A stretch of 64,000 nucleotides of DNA from Diacronema lutheri (Eukaryota > Haptophyta > Pavlovophyceae > Pavlovales > Pavlovaceae), in assembly GCA_019448385.1 (NCBI GenBank), contig JAGTXO010000005.1:1302001-1366000 (forward strand), read 5' to 3'. A program made the translations under genes and the position numbers. This document shows positions 38,980 through 49,000 of the stretch, piece after piece. Position 1 is the first letter of the stretch; each line of letters begins with the position of its first letter. The notes beneath the pieces are model-generated. The model saw only the letters and a program-made list of their open reading frames with translations. It was not told the DNA's origin and did no database searches.

Positions 38980-39730
38980 CGCATGTCGTCCGTGTTGCAG
39001 AGCGGGTCGCGGATGCCGCAGAACACGTCGACGAGGATGCCAGGGCCGGGGGGAAAGTACAGGAGCGGGCCGGCACGGAATGTCTGGTTTCATCGCGCCC
39101 ACGCGGTGTCGATGGACATCATGCTGGGCGCGCGCACGGGCAGGCGTTGCGCGCGCGCGCGCGTGTCCGCGCGGCGAGAGGCTTCGCACCGCGCGCAGCA
39201 CCAATAGTGCGCGATCACGCGCGGCAGGTGGCGCAGCTCGCTAGCGCCGCCGCGGCAGTTGGAGATGTGGGCGCACGTGCAGTCGCGCTAGCAGTAGAGC
39301 AGCCTGGTCGGCTCGCGCACCACGTCGATCCACAGGAGCAGCTCGTTTGGCAGCCGGCTGATGTCCGCGTACCAGACATGCGCGTCGTAGAGCATGGGCG
39401 CCTCGGAGCGCACGCGCGCGGCTACCCACTTGGCGTAGAGGGCGGGCGTGTGCATAGGCGGGAGCGCGCCCTTCTGATGGTTCACCTGGAAGCCGTTCCG
39501 TTTGCCCGCGACCGTGACCATCGAGAGCACCGTCACGCCTTTGCGACGCGGTTGTGCACGACACGCGCCGGCGCATTGTGCACGTTGCACCCCGACCCCG
39601 CCACGGCGATCAGCAGCTCGTCCTCAGCATCGAGCGCGGGCAGGGACGCGCCACGCCGCGCGTCGGCGAGCGCAGCCACCGCGCAGAGCACTGCGCCCCG
39701 CGCAGCACGTGCGCCATCAAGGCCTTGCAT
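38980..39730 (-). pseudogene. Unknown gene, probably decayed
   Basis: Three minus-strand stretches have coding-like composition but do not join. From ATG 39730 to about 39548: VLCAVAALADARRGASLPAL and DELLIAVAGSGCNVHNAPAR. From about 39555 to 39288 in the next frame: GVTVLSMVTVAGKRNGFQVN, ALYAKWVAARVRSEAPMLYD, LPNELLLWIDVVREPTRLLY. A further piece near 39078-38980 (YFPPGPGILVDVFCGIRDPL) is in yet another frame. The first two abut at AAAGGCGTGA with no possible intron, so one base is missing there, by mutation or sequencing error. I recognise no family. Bases 38853-38979 show nothing. Confidence 0.35.
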
Positions 39731-40658
39731 GACAGCTTTTCGCGCCCTCATGAACGGGCCCGGTGGCATGACGACGCGATGGGACGGGGTCGCGGAGCTC
39801 CTCGCCCGCGGCGAGAGCATGAGCGCATTGCTCGACGCGGACGCGCGCGCGTTACTCGCACAGCCGCTCCTTTCCCACAGAGGTGAGGCCGCACGCGACG
39901 CCCATGCGGACGGCGCCGAGCTCGAATGCGGCGGCGAGGTGCTCAGGCTGCAGGCGTGCAGCCCGGCGCCGCACAGCCTGGTGCGCAGCCTGCCGTACAT
40001 CGTTCTCCTCCCGCCCGTTTCGATGGATGACTGCGGCGTGCACCCGCACTTCATCACGAGCGCCGAGGCGGTCGACGATGGCGACAAGGACGCGCTCGAC
40101 TCGTACGCCGAGAGGGCGCGCGGCGAGCGCGGCAGGGTGCGCGAGCTCCGCGACGCGATCCACGCGTGCGCGTCGGGGCGGAGCGAGCATGGCGCGTTGC
40201 TCGCGCTCGTCGAAGGGCCATTCGACGCAGCTGACGCGCTTGGCGTCGAGGAGGTGCAGCTCCTCCGTGCCGCCGAGCCAGCCGCGCTGTGCGCGCTCGT
40301 GGCCGGCCTTGCGCAGAGCGGCGCGTGTCCCGCCCGCATCGCGACATTTGCCGAGCTGCTGCTGCGCGACGTGCTACCGCACTTTGCGCGCTTGGCGTGC
40401 ACGTCTGGCCGCGCGCACGCGCTCCCGCCCGAGCTCCGCTCACTGCTCTGGCAAGTGCTGCTTGCGAGCGACGCGCTGTCGCATAGCGCGGACGAGTTTG
40501 CGCTGCTCATCGAGTGGACGCTCGCGCGAGCCGACGCGGAAGCGGCGGATGGGGAGGAGCCCGCGGGCGCGCTCGAGTGCCTGGCGATGAGTGCCGCCGA
40601 GATCTATGTCGAGCACGCCACGTTTGACGAGGGCCTGGCGATGAGTGCCTGGCGATGA
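39729..40658 (+). CDS. Unknown helical protein
   Basis: The frame from ATG 39729 (MTAFRALMNGPGGMTTRW) to TGA 40656-40658 has strong coding-like composition over 309 residues: helical, Ala/Leu/Glu-rich, with LVRSLPYIVLLPPVSMDDCG and LPPELRSLLWQVLLASDALS. I recognise no domain. Its ATG overlaps the ATG of the opposite-strand remnant within one CATG, so the true start may be the Met at 39750 or in an upstream exon. At the 3' end a frame-changing short duplication makes it stop early; the following frame from 40655 (NAAEIYVERQIERAQASRLT) continues in a natural-looking way. It is followed on the same strand by the Y-family polymerase. Confidence 0.5.
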   Translation: MTAFRALMNGPGGMTTRWDGVAELLARGESMSALLDADARALLAQPLLSHRGEAARDAHADGAELECGGEVLRLQACSPAPHSLVRSLPYIVLLPPVSMDDCGVHPHFITSAEAVDDGDKDALDSYAERARGERGRVRELRDAIHACASGRSEHGALLALVEGPFDAADALGVEEVQLLRAAEPAALCALVAGLAQSGACPARIATFAELLLRDVLPHFARLACTSGRAHALPPELRSLLWQVLLASDALSHSADEFALLIEWTLARADAEAADGEEPAGALECLAMSAAEIYVEHATFDEGLAMSAWR

Positions 40659-40682
40659 ATGCCGCCGAGATCTATGTCGAGC
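40580..40682 (+). repeat. Short direct duplication at the 3' end of the unknown gene
   Basis: CCTGGCGATGAGTGCCGCCG and the next 15 bases (40580-40614) recur at 40648-40682 with one change, an offset of 68; a 14-base partial copy lies between at 40634. Because 68 is not a multiple of three, the second copy is read in another frame and the first frame ends at once. Confidence 0.85.
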
Positions 40683-40922
40683 GACAGATCGAGCGCGCCC
40701 AGGCGTCGCGATTGACGAGGCGTGAGCGCGGCGAGCTGATGCAGGATGCTCGATGTGCGCTGCGTCATCAGCAGGGCTATGCGAGCCACAGCACGATCGT
40801 CCAGTCCCGCGCTGGCGGCGCGAGGTCGGCGCACCTTGCGTCCACCGAGCCACCGAGTGCGCGCCTCACACCGCCCTCACACTGAAGACGCTCACTTCGT
40901 TTGCGGCCAAAACGTGAGCGCG

Positions 40923-43007
40923 ATGGCGTCTGCCATCCGAGAGGACATGAGCGACCAGGATTCGGCGCGGACGGACGAGGCGGAAGACGAGTGGCACGAC
41001 CTCGCGGCAGCGTGCAAAGTCGCAAGCTGCACGCCGACTCAGGCTCTGCGCGACGCGGCCGTGCGCGCGCGACCGGATCCCGCACAGGGCCGCTTGATCG
41101 CGCACGTGGACGCCGACACCTTCTTCCTCGCCGTCCATGAGCGCGTGGACCCGAGCCTGCGCGACGTGCCCGCGGCGGTATGGCAGTACAACGACGTGAT
41201 ATGCGTCTCACACTCCGCGCGGCCGCTTGGCGTGCGCAAGCATATGCGGCCCGAGGCGGCGCGGCCGCTCGTCGAGGCCGCGGGCGGGCGGCTCGTGCAC
41301 GCATTCTGGCGCGATTGGCCCGGGCCACGCGTGTGGTACGGGCCGTACAATGCAGCATCGCGCGAGCTCTTCGCCGCGCTGCGGCACGCAGCTTCCGACG
41401 CCGTCGCCGCCGCCGTGCCGGACAGGTGCGCGCGCGCCGCACCGCCTCTCGTCGAGCACGCGTCGATTGACGAGGGCTACGTCGACCTGTCGGCGCTGTG
41501 CGCGCCGTGCGCCGTGGTTGGGCCGCCCCGCCTCCCGGCCGCCGAGGCATTCGACGAGCGCGCGCTTGCGGCCATCGCTGAGCGCGTTGGCGCGCGACTG
41601 CGCGGCGCAGTCCGCGCGTCGACGGGGCTGGTGGTGAGCGTCGGCGTGAGTCATTCGAAGCTTCTGGCAAAACTCGCGTCGAGCGCGGCAAAGCCGCCCG
41701 ACGGCGGGGGCGTGCGCGTCGCCGTCGGCGAGGCGGCGGCGCGTGCGCTGCTCGACGGGTCGCGCGCGCGTGCGCTGCCCGGGCTTGGCAATCATGCGCA
41801 CGCGCTCGACGCGCTCGGCGTCGGCACGGTCGCCGAGCTGCGCGCGCGCTTCGCCTCGCCCGCCGAACTGCGCGCCGAGCTGCACCTCGGCGAGGCGCAG
41901 GCGTTGGCCGTGTGGGCGCGCGCGCGCGGCGAGGCTGACTGCGGCGCCGTGCGCGCTGTCGTGCCGCAGAGCGTGACGGTGACGAGCTGGAGCACGCACA
42001 CGACTGTTGCGCAGCTGCTGCCGGCCGCAGGCGCGCAGCCGCTCCCGGCAGGCGGCGTGCGCATCGGCTCTGCCGGCTGGGCCTTCGTACCGCACGCGAG
42101 CCGCGGCAAGACCAACGATTCGCGCCCCGGCTGGCTGCTGCTCGCGCTCTGCCTCGACCTGGACGAGCGCGTGCTCGAGCATGCACTGCTGCACGGCCGA
42201 CTGCCCACGCGTCTCGCCCTCGCCCTCCAGGGTCCGGGCAATTGCCCCGAGCCGTCCCCCGGCTATCGCGCGGGTCCCGTCCGCTCTCGCGCCGTCGACT
42301 TTCCGCTCGAGGCGTACGCCGCGTGCGCGCGCACGGATCTGGCGCGCGCGCTCGATGCGCTTGAGAGCCCGCTCGGAGGTGCGCCGTCGGCAGCGGGCGC
42401 GGTGCCGCAGGCGAGCGCGGGCGGAGGCGGCGGCGCCGCGGCGCTCGACGAGCCGCGCTTTGCGGCGCGCGTCGGCGCGCTCGTCGACGCGGCCGCGGGC
42501 GCCGTGCACCGATGGGCGGCCGAGGAGGGCAGCAGGCGGGTCGCGCAGCTCACGCTGGTTGCGAGCGCATTCCGCGCGGTCGAGGCGTGCGCGACCGGCC
42601 GGCAAGCGCGGCTTGTGCTGCAGTCCGACGCCCGGCGCGCCGCGACGCCCAACACCTCGCCGGCGCACGCTGTGCGCGCGCGCTGCGCGCAGCCGGCGTC
42701 CGGCACCTCGCCGGACCGCAGCATCGACGTGCGCGCCGTCGACCCGGCGGTGCTCGCCGAGCTGCCGGCCGAGCTGCAGGAGGAGGTGCGCGCGGCGCTC
42801 GCCGCGAGCGCGAGCACCGCCTTGCCTTGCAGCACGGCGGCGTCCGTTCCGGCAGCGTTGGGCGACGCGCGGCGAGCGCGAGCCGCCGACGCTGAGCGCG
42901 AGCTCCCGGCGCCGCGCCGCGCCAAGGGCGCGGGCGCGGCGCCCAGGCTGGCGGCGCGCGGCACGCAGCCGTGCATCTCGGCCTTCTTCGCGCCCGCGTC
43001 AGGGTAG
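40923..43007 (+). CDS. Y-family translesion DNA polymerase (Pol eta/iota-like)
   Basis: One exon, 694 residues from ATG 40923. Y-family polymerases copy past damaged bases. Palm motifs: LIAHVDADTFFLAVHERVDP (metal-binding Asp), SARPLGVRKHM (finger loop), WYGPYNAASRELFAALR, and ASIDEGYVDLS (the Asp-Glu pair). VVSVGVSHSKLLAKLASSAA and ALPGLGNHAHALDALGVGTV are the thumb and helix-hairpin. The little-finger region is about 340-560. Near residue 604, VDPAVLAELPAELQEEVRAA is a ubiquitin-binding motif (UBM) with the central Leu-Pro, and the C-terminal QPCISAFF fits the PCNA-binding PIP box exactly. UBM is typical of Pol iota and Rev1, not Pol eta, which usually has a UBZ finger; there is no BRCT. 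Its stop is 26 bases before the dynein ATG. Confidence 0.85.
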   Translation: MASAIREDMSDQDSARTDEAEDEWHDLAAACKVASCTPTQALRDAAVRARPDPAQGRLIAHVDADTFFLAVHERVDPSLRDVPAAVWQYNDVICVSHSARPLGVRKHMRPEAARPLVEAAGGRLVHAFWRDWPGPRVWYGPYNAASRELFAALRHAASDAVAAAVPDRCARAAPPLVEHASIDEGYVDLSALCAPCAVVGPPRLPAAEAFDERALAAIAERVGARLRGAVRASTGLVVSVGVSHSKLLAKLASSAAKPPDGGGVRVAVGEAAARALLDGSRARALPGLGNHAHALDALGVGTVAELRARFASPAELRAELHLGEAQALAVWARARGEADCGAVRAVVPQSVTVTSWSTHTTVAQLLPAAGAQPLPAGGVRIGSAGWAFVPHASRGKTNDSRPGWLLLALCLDLDERVLEHALLHGRLPTRLALALQGPGNCPEPSPGYRAGPVRSRAVDFPLEAYAACARTDLARALDALESPLGGAPSAAGAVPQASAGGGGGAAALDEPRFAARVGALVDAAAGAVHRWAAEEGSRRVAQLTLVASAFRAVEACATGRQARLVLQSDARRAATPNTSPAHAVRARCAQPASGTSPDRSIDVRAVDPAVLAELPAELQEEVRAALAASASTALPCSTAASVPAALGDARRARAADAERELPAPRRAKGAGAAPRLAARGTQPCISAFFAPASG

Positions 43008-43033
43008 GCCTAGCGCTCGCGGGCGGCTCGGCC

Positions 43034-46000
43034 ATGTCTCTGTTTGCTTCTGATCCACTGGAAGGAAGGCCGTTGCCCAACTCTGCTCGCCGGCGGTTTC
43101 TGCTCCGGGCGATGGTGACGACGGTAAGGCCCGGCGAGGTGGCGTGGGCACGGGCCGAGGCCAAGGGCGACGCGCCGGGCCCGCGCTCGGGCCACTCGAT
43201 CAGCGTAGTGAATGGCGCGGCGATCGTGTTTGGCGGCTGCGGCGTCGAGGGCAAGGAGGCGTGCACCGTCTACAATAGCACGCACGTCCTGCACCTCGCC
43301 GAAGAGCCGCCCCGCTGGGAGCTGCTCGACCCGCTCGGCGACGTGCCAGAGGAGCGGTGGCGGCACACGGCGACGGTGCTGCCTGACGGCCAGAACGTGC
43401 TCGTCTTCGGCGGTCTCTGCCGCGGCCGCCGCTTCAATGACACGTGCGTGCTCAACGTTGGCCGGCGCGAGTGGCATTACAAGGAGTGCGCCGGCACGCC
43501 GCCGCACGCGCGCTCGCACCACACGGCGACGCTCGTCGAGGCGGGCGAAGAGGATGGCGGTATCGGCGGTCAGGCGGGCACGGTGCTCATCTGCGGCGGC
43601 TTTGGTGGCCCGTCGCCCAGCTACCGCGATTTTTTGATGGACGTACACCTACTCGACCTTGAGGGGTGGAGCTGGAGCCGCGTCGATGAGACCAAGGGGC
43701 ACTCGCCGACGCCGCGCTCGGACCACACGGCGTGCGTCTCGGCGGGCTGTCTATACATCTTGGGCGGGCGCACGTGGGCGACAAAGACGCACAGCGGCTT
43801 CCTCGACGACATGCAGGTTCTCGACCTCCACGCGATGCGCTGGCTCGAGCCGCCCGCCGATGAGCCGACGCGCGCGGACGGCGCGGCGCGCGGCGACGAC
43901 GAGGACGCGGAGGCGACGCCGTCGTGGCCGGGGCTGGGCACGGCGCGTTGGAACCACTGCGCCGTGCTCATCGAGTCGGTGCCGCACCCGTATCTCTTCG
44001 TGTTCGGCGGACAGACGGCCGTTCGCACGTACAGCAACGACCTGCGCTGCCTGCAGCTTCGGCCGCACCGGCTGCGCTGGTTCTCGCCGCAGCTGGCGGG
44101 CGCGCCGCCCGAGGCGCGCGAGGACTGCGGCTTTGCGTACGACCGCGCCACGTCGTCCATCGTGCTGCTCGGCGGCTGGCGGCACAAGTGGCTCAACGAC
44201 GCGTGGACGCTCAACGTCGCGGGGATCGTCGGCCCGTCGTACGCGGTGCAGTCGATCGTGCCCTCGTCCGGACCGGTGACGGGCTCGGCGCCGGTCACGA
44301 TCGGCGGCCTGCGCTTCCGACCGAGCCAGCGGATCACCGTCAAGTTCACCGACGGCCGGCACGACGCCGTCGTGCCCGGCGAGTTTAAGTCGGAGCGCGC
44401 AATCATCGCGCGCACACCCATTCTGGACAAGCTCGCGCCGACGCACGTCAGCGTCTCCGTCTCCATCGACGGTGAGCCGTACACGGTGAACCGCTGCCAG
44501 TACGTGCCCTTCCTCAACACCAAGGCCGCGCGCTGCGTCGCCTACGGCCCGGGCGTCGCGTCGCGCGGCACGGTCGGCGTCGAGGTGGTCTTCTTCATCC
44601 AGGCCAAGGACTCTGGCGGCACAAACCGCACGACGGGCGGCGACCCGATCGCCGTCGAGATCGTCGGACCGCCGGCGCTCTCGACGGTGAGCGCGGCGGC
44701 GGCGGCGGCGGCGGGTGGTGGGCCCGACCCGCTCGACGTGCGCGTGCACGACTTTGGCGATGGCCGGTACCGCGTCGCGTACACGCCGCGCGCAGCCGGC
44801 GCCCACTCGACCAGTGTGCACGTGTCGGAGGTGGCGTACGGCGGCGAGGCGGAGGTGGCCGCGTCGCGCATGCCGATCCGCGCGTCGCCGTTCACGATGA
44901 CAGCCGACGATGCGTGGAGCCGCCTTCGCCTCGGCGGGCTGCCGCCGAGCGCGCGCTCGCGTGTCTTCCTCGCGTGCGCCGGCGGCTCGCGCTTCTGCGC
45001 CTTTGCTTTCTCCGAGCTTGAGCTCGCCGGCGTCGCGGACGGGAGCGACGACGACGGCGCGGACGGGATCGACGAGGAGTGGGATGCGCTTCATGCCGCC
45101 AACGCCGCGTCCGCCACCGACGATCGCGCCGCGCGCGAGCAGCAGCCTGAGACGAGCGGCTCGCCGCGCGCCGCGCTGGCCGACGACGCCGACGCGTCGC
45201 CCGCGCCGCCCGCGCCGCGTGTCACCGACGATGAGCTCGCGCGCTGGCTACCCGCGGCGCCGGCGGACGCGTGGATGTTCGACCTCGCCGAGCTGCCCGC
45301 CGGGCCCAACGCGCTCCCAGTGTGGTCGTACGTGACCGACCAGACGCAGGTCGACGCGCTCGTCGACGCCGCCGTGCGCGCGCGCGCCGCACGCGCCGCG
45401 GCCGTGCGCGCGCTGCAGCTGCCGGCCGAGCTCGAGCGCGCGCTGTTGCTGCCGCCCGCAGCCGCCGCACCGTGCGCCTCGCTCGCGCTACCCGCCGCGT
45501 CCGCGCCCGCGCCCGCGCCGCGCTGCGCGTACGAGGTGGGCGTGCAGGACGGTGCCGTCTACCTTTACGGCGGCACCTCCGCCGCGGGCGTGCACGACGA
45601 CGTGTGGCGGCTCGGCCGGCCGGCAGCGGGCGGCGCGTGGGCGTGGCGGCAGCTGTACGGCGGGTTCGAGGGCGCGGCCGGCGTCAACGGCTCGCCGCTC
45701 TGCGCCGTCGCGTGCGTGCGCGCGTCCGTGCGCGTGCTCGAGCTCACGCGCTCGGCTTTCGGCGACTCATTCGATCGCGCGCGGATCCTCAACGTGAGCT
45801 CGCTCGAAACGCGCGAGAGCGCCGAGCAGGCGATGCTGCGTGGCGCCGACGCCGAGCTCCTCCGCGTCGACGAGCTCGCGCGCCGCGTGCACGGCGCGCT
45901 GCACAAGGCGCTGCCGCCCGTCGCGACCGACGGCGGTGCGCGCGACGAGCCGCCGCTCGACGCCGGCGCGCTGCAGCGTGCGATGCGCGGCATGCACGAG

Positions 46001-49000
46001 GTGCGCGTGCACAACGAGGCCATCGACTTTGCGCTCGAGCAGCTGCGCGAGGCATATGCTCACCTCGAGCGCGCCGCCGCTGCGCCGGGCGGCGACGCGG
46101 CGCGCGGCGCGCTCTCGGCCAAGCAGCTCGCGCGCGTCGACGGCGCGGCCGAGAAGTGGGCGGCGGCCAAGAAGGCGGCGCCCGCGGTGAAGAAGGCGAC
46201 AAAAGCGCACGCAGAGGCGGAGGCGGCGGCCGTCGCCGAGCGCGCGCGCGCCCTTGAGACGCGCGTCGCCGACGCGCGCGCGCACTTTGCCACCGGCGGC
46301 GTCGGCGAGCTCGAGGCGGGCGTCGACGGCGCGTACGCCAAGTGCGACGATGCGCACGCGCTGCTCGTCGAGCTCGAGCGCGAGCACGCGGCGCTGCTCG
46401 AGATGGCCGAGATCTGCGACAACGTCGAGCTCGTCGAGCGCGCGCGCGCGCAGCTCGGCGAGGCGCGCACCGAGGTGGTGCTGGTGAAAGGGATGTGGGA
46501 CCTGGTCGCCGTAAGCGAGGGGCTGCTCGCGCAGTGGGAGCGCACGCTCTGGGCGCACATCGACACGGCGGCCATTGAGGAGGAGACCAAGCAGCTGCTC
46601 AAAGCGCTGCGCGCCCTCGGTGCGCGCGCGCCCGCGCGCCCATGCGCGGCGCAGCTCCGCCGCGCCGCGCGCGCGCCGACGCTGCGCGCGCGCCTCACGG
46701 CGTGCCGCCAACGGCGGCGCGCGCGGCGCGCGCGATCGCAGACAAGCGGCTGCGCGAGATGCCCGTCTTCAAGGCGCTCGAGCAGCAGGTGAAGAACTTC
46801 TCGCTCGCGCTCCCGTGCGTGGGCGACCTGAAGAGCCCGTCGATGCGCGACCGCCATTGGTCGCAGCTCGCGAGCATCACGGGCAGGGCGATCCCGCTGC
46901 CGTTCCCGCCCGACTTTGCGCTCCGCCAGCTGCTGCAGCTGCAGCTGCACAAGTACGTCGACGACGTGGGCGAAGTGGTCGATCGCGCGATCAAGGAGGA
47001 CAAGATGGAGATGCAGCTCGCCAAGCTCGGCAGCGTGTGGGCGGGCATCGAGTTTGCCTTCGAGCCGCACGGCGAGAGCGGCGTGCAGCTCATCTCGATG
47101 CGCGAGGAGGACTTTGACGCGCTCGAGGAGAACCAGCTGCTCGTGCAGGGCATGATGGCCTCAAAGTACCTCGCCACCTTTGAGGAGGAGGTGACGCGCT
47201 GGCAGCGCGAGCTGTCCAACGTGTCCGACGTCCTCGGCACCATGTCCGAGGTGCAGCGCCGCTGGGCCTACCTGCAGACGCTCTTCATCGGCTCGGACGA
47301 GGTGAAGAACGAGCTGCCCGCCGACGCGGAGCGCTTCGTCGGCATCGACGCGCTCTTCAAGACGTGCCTCGCGGGCATTGTCGAAGTGCGCAACGCCGTG
47401 AGCGCGTCAAACCGCGCCGGGCTGCTGCGCGACCTCAACGACATGTCGGACAAGCTCGAGCTGTGCGAGCGCGCGCTCGCGGACTTCCTCGAGTCGAAGA
47501 AGCGCATCTTCCCGCGCTTCTACTTCGTCGCGACGGCGATGCTCCTCGACATCCTCTCGAACGGCAACCGGCCCGCCATCGTCGCGCAGCACATCAACGC
47601 GTTGCTGCAGGGCGTCAAGGCCCTCGAGCTGAGCGGGCCAAACGCGGCGACCGTCGAGTCGATCACGTCCAACGAGGGCGAGGTCGTGCCCTTCGACCGG
47701 ACGGGCGCGCTGGCGCTCACGGGGAAGGTCGAGATCTACCTGAACGACCTCATCTTCAAGGTGCGCGACGAGCTGCGCACCAAGCTCTCCGCCGCGCTGC
47801 ACGACTACCGCGCACAGGGCCGGCGCCGCGCCGAGTGGCTCTTCGACCACGTCGCGCAGGTCGTCCTCGTCACGACGCAGATCGAGTGGACGGAGGCGAC
47901 CGAGGCGGCGTTTGGCGCGCTCGGGCGCGGCGAGCGCGGCGCGATGCAAGCCTACTCGGCCAAGCAGATCGCCGAGCTCTCGGAGCTGATCGAGCTCGTG
48001 CAGGGCAAGCTCGAGAGCCTGCAGCGGCGCAAGATCATGAACATGATCACGCTCGAGACGCACTCGCGCGACATCGACCTGATGCTCATCCGCGACCAGG
48101 TGCCGCACAAGGAGCACTTCAAGTGGGCCTCGCAGCTCAAGACCACGTGGAGCACCTGGGGCGGCTCGGACGCGCCCGACTGCCACATCTTCAACTGCGA
48201 CGCGCACTTTTGCTACTCGTACGAGTACCTGGGCAACGCGCCGCGCCTCGTCATCACGCCGCTGACCGACCGGATCTACACGACCGCGACGCAGGCGTGC
48301 CACCTCGTCCTTGGCTGCGCGCCCGCCGGCCCCGCCGGCACGGGCAAGACGGAGACGACCAAGGACCTGTCGGCGCAGCTGGGCAAGGCGGTGTACGTTG
48401 TCAACTGCGGGCCCGAGATGGATTACCGCACGATGGGCGACATCTTCAAGGGCCTTGCGAGCGCGGGCGCGTGGGGCTGCTTCGACGAGTTCAACCGGCT
48501 CCTCGCCGAGGTGCTCTCCGTCTGCTCGACGCAGTACAAGGCGGTGCTCGACGCGATCCGCACGGCGGGCTCGACGTACCGGATGGACGGCATCGAGTAC
48601 ACGCTGCACCCCGACGGCTGCATGGCGTTCATCACGATGAACCCGGGCTACCTCGGCCGCACCGAGCTGCCCGAGTCGCTCAAGGTGCTCTTCCGCCCCG
48701 TGACGGTGATGGTGCCCGACATGCAGATGATCATGGAGAACATGCTGATGGCGGAGGGTTACACGACGGCGAACACGCTCGCCAAGAAGTTCTTCACGCT
48801 CTACCGGCTGCTCAAGGACCTGCTCTCGCCGCAGATGCACTACGACTGGGGCCTGCGCGCGATCAAGAGCGTGCTTGTCGTCGCGGGCGGCTTCAAGCGC
48901 GGCGAGCCGACGCAGCCCGAGGGCGGCCTGCTCATGCGCGCGCTGCGCGACTTCAACCTGCCCAAGATCGTCGAAGACGACATGGTCGTCTTCATGGGCT

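Noticed and set aside
38983-39207. A 74-codon plus-strand gene (MSSVLQSGSRMPQNTS)
   Set aside because: It is antisense to a stretch with better coding-like composition on the minus strand and is Arg-rich towards its end.
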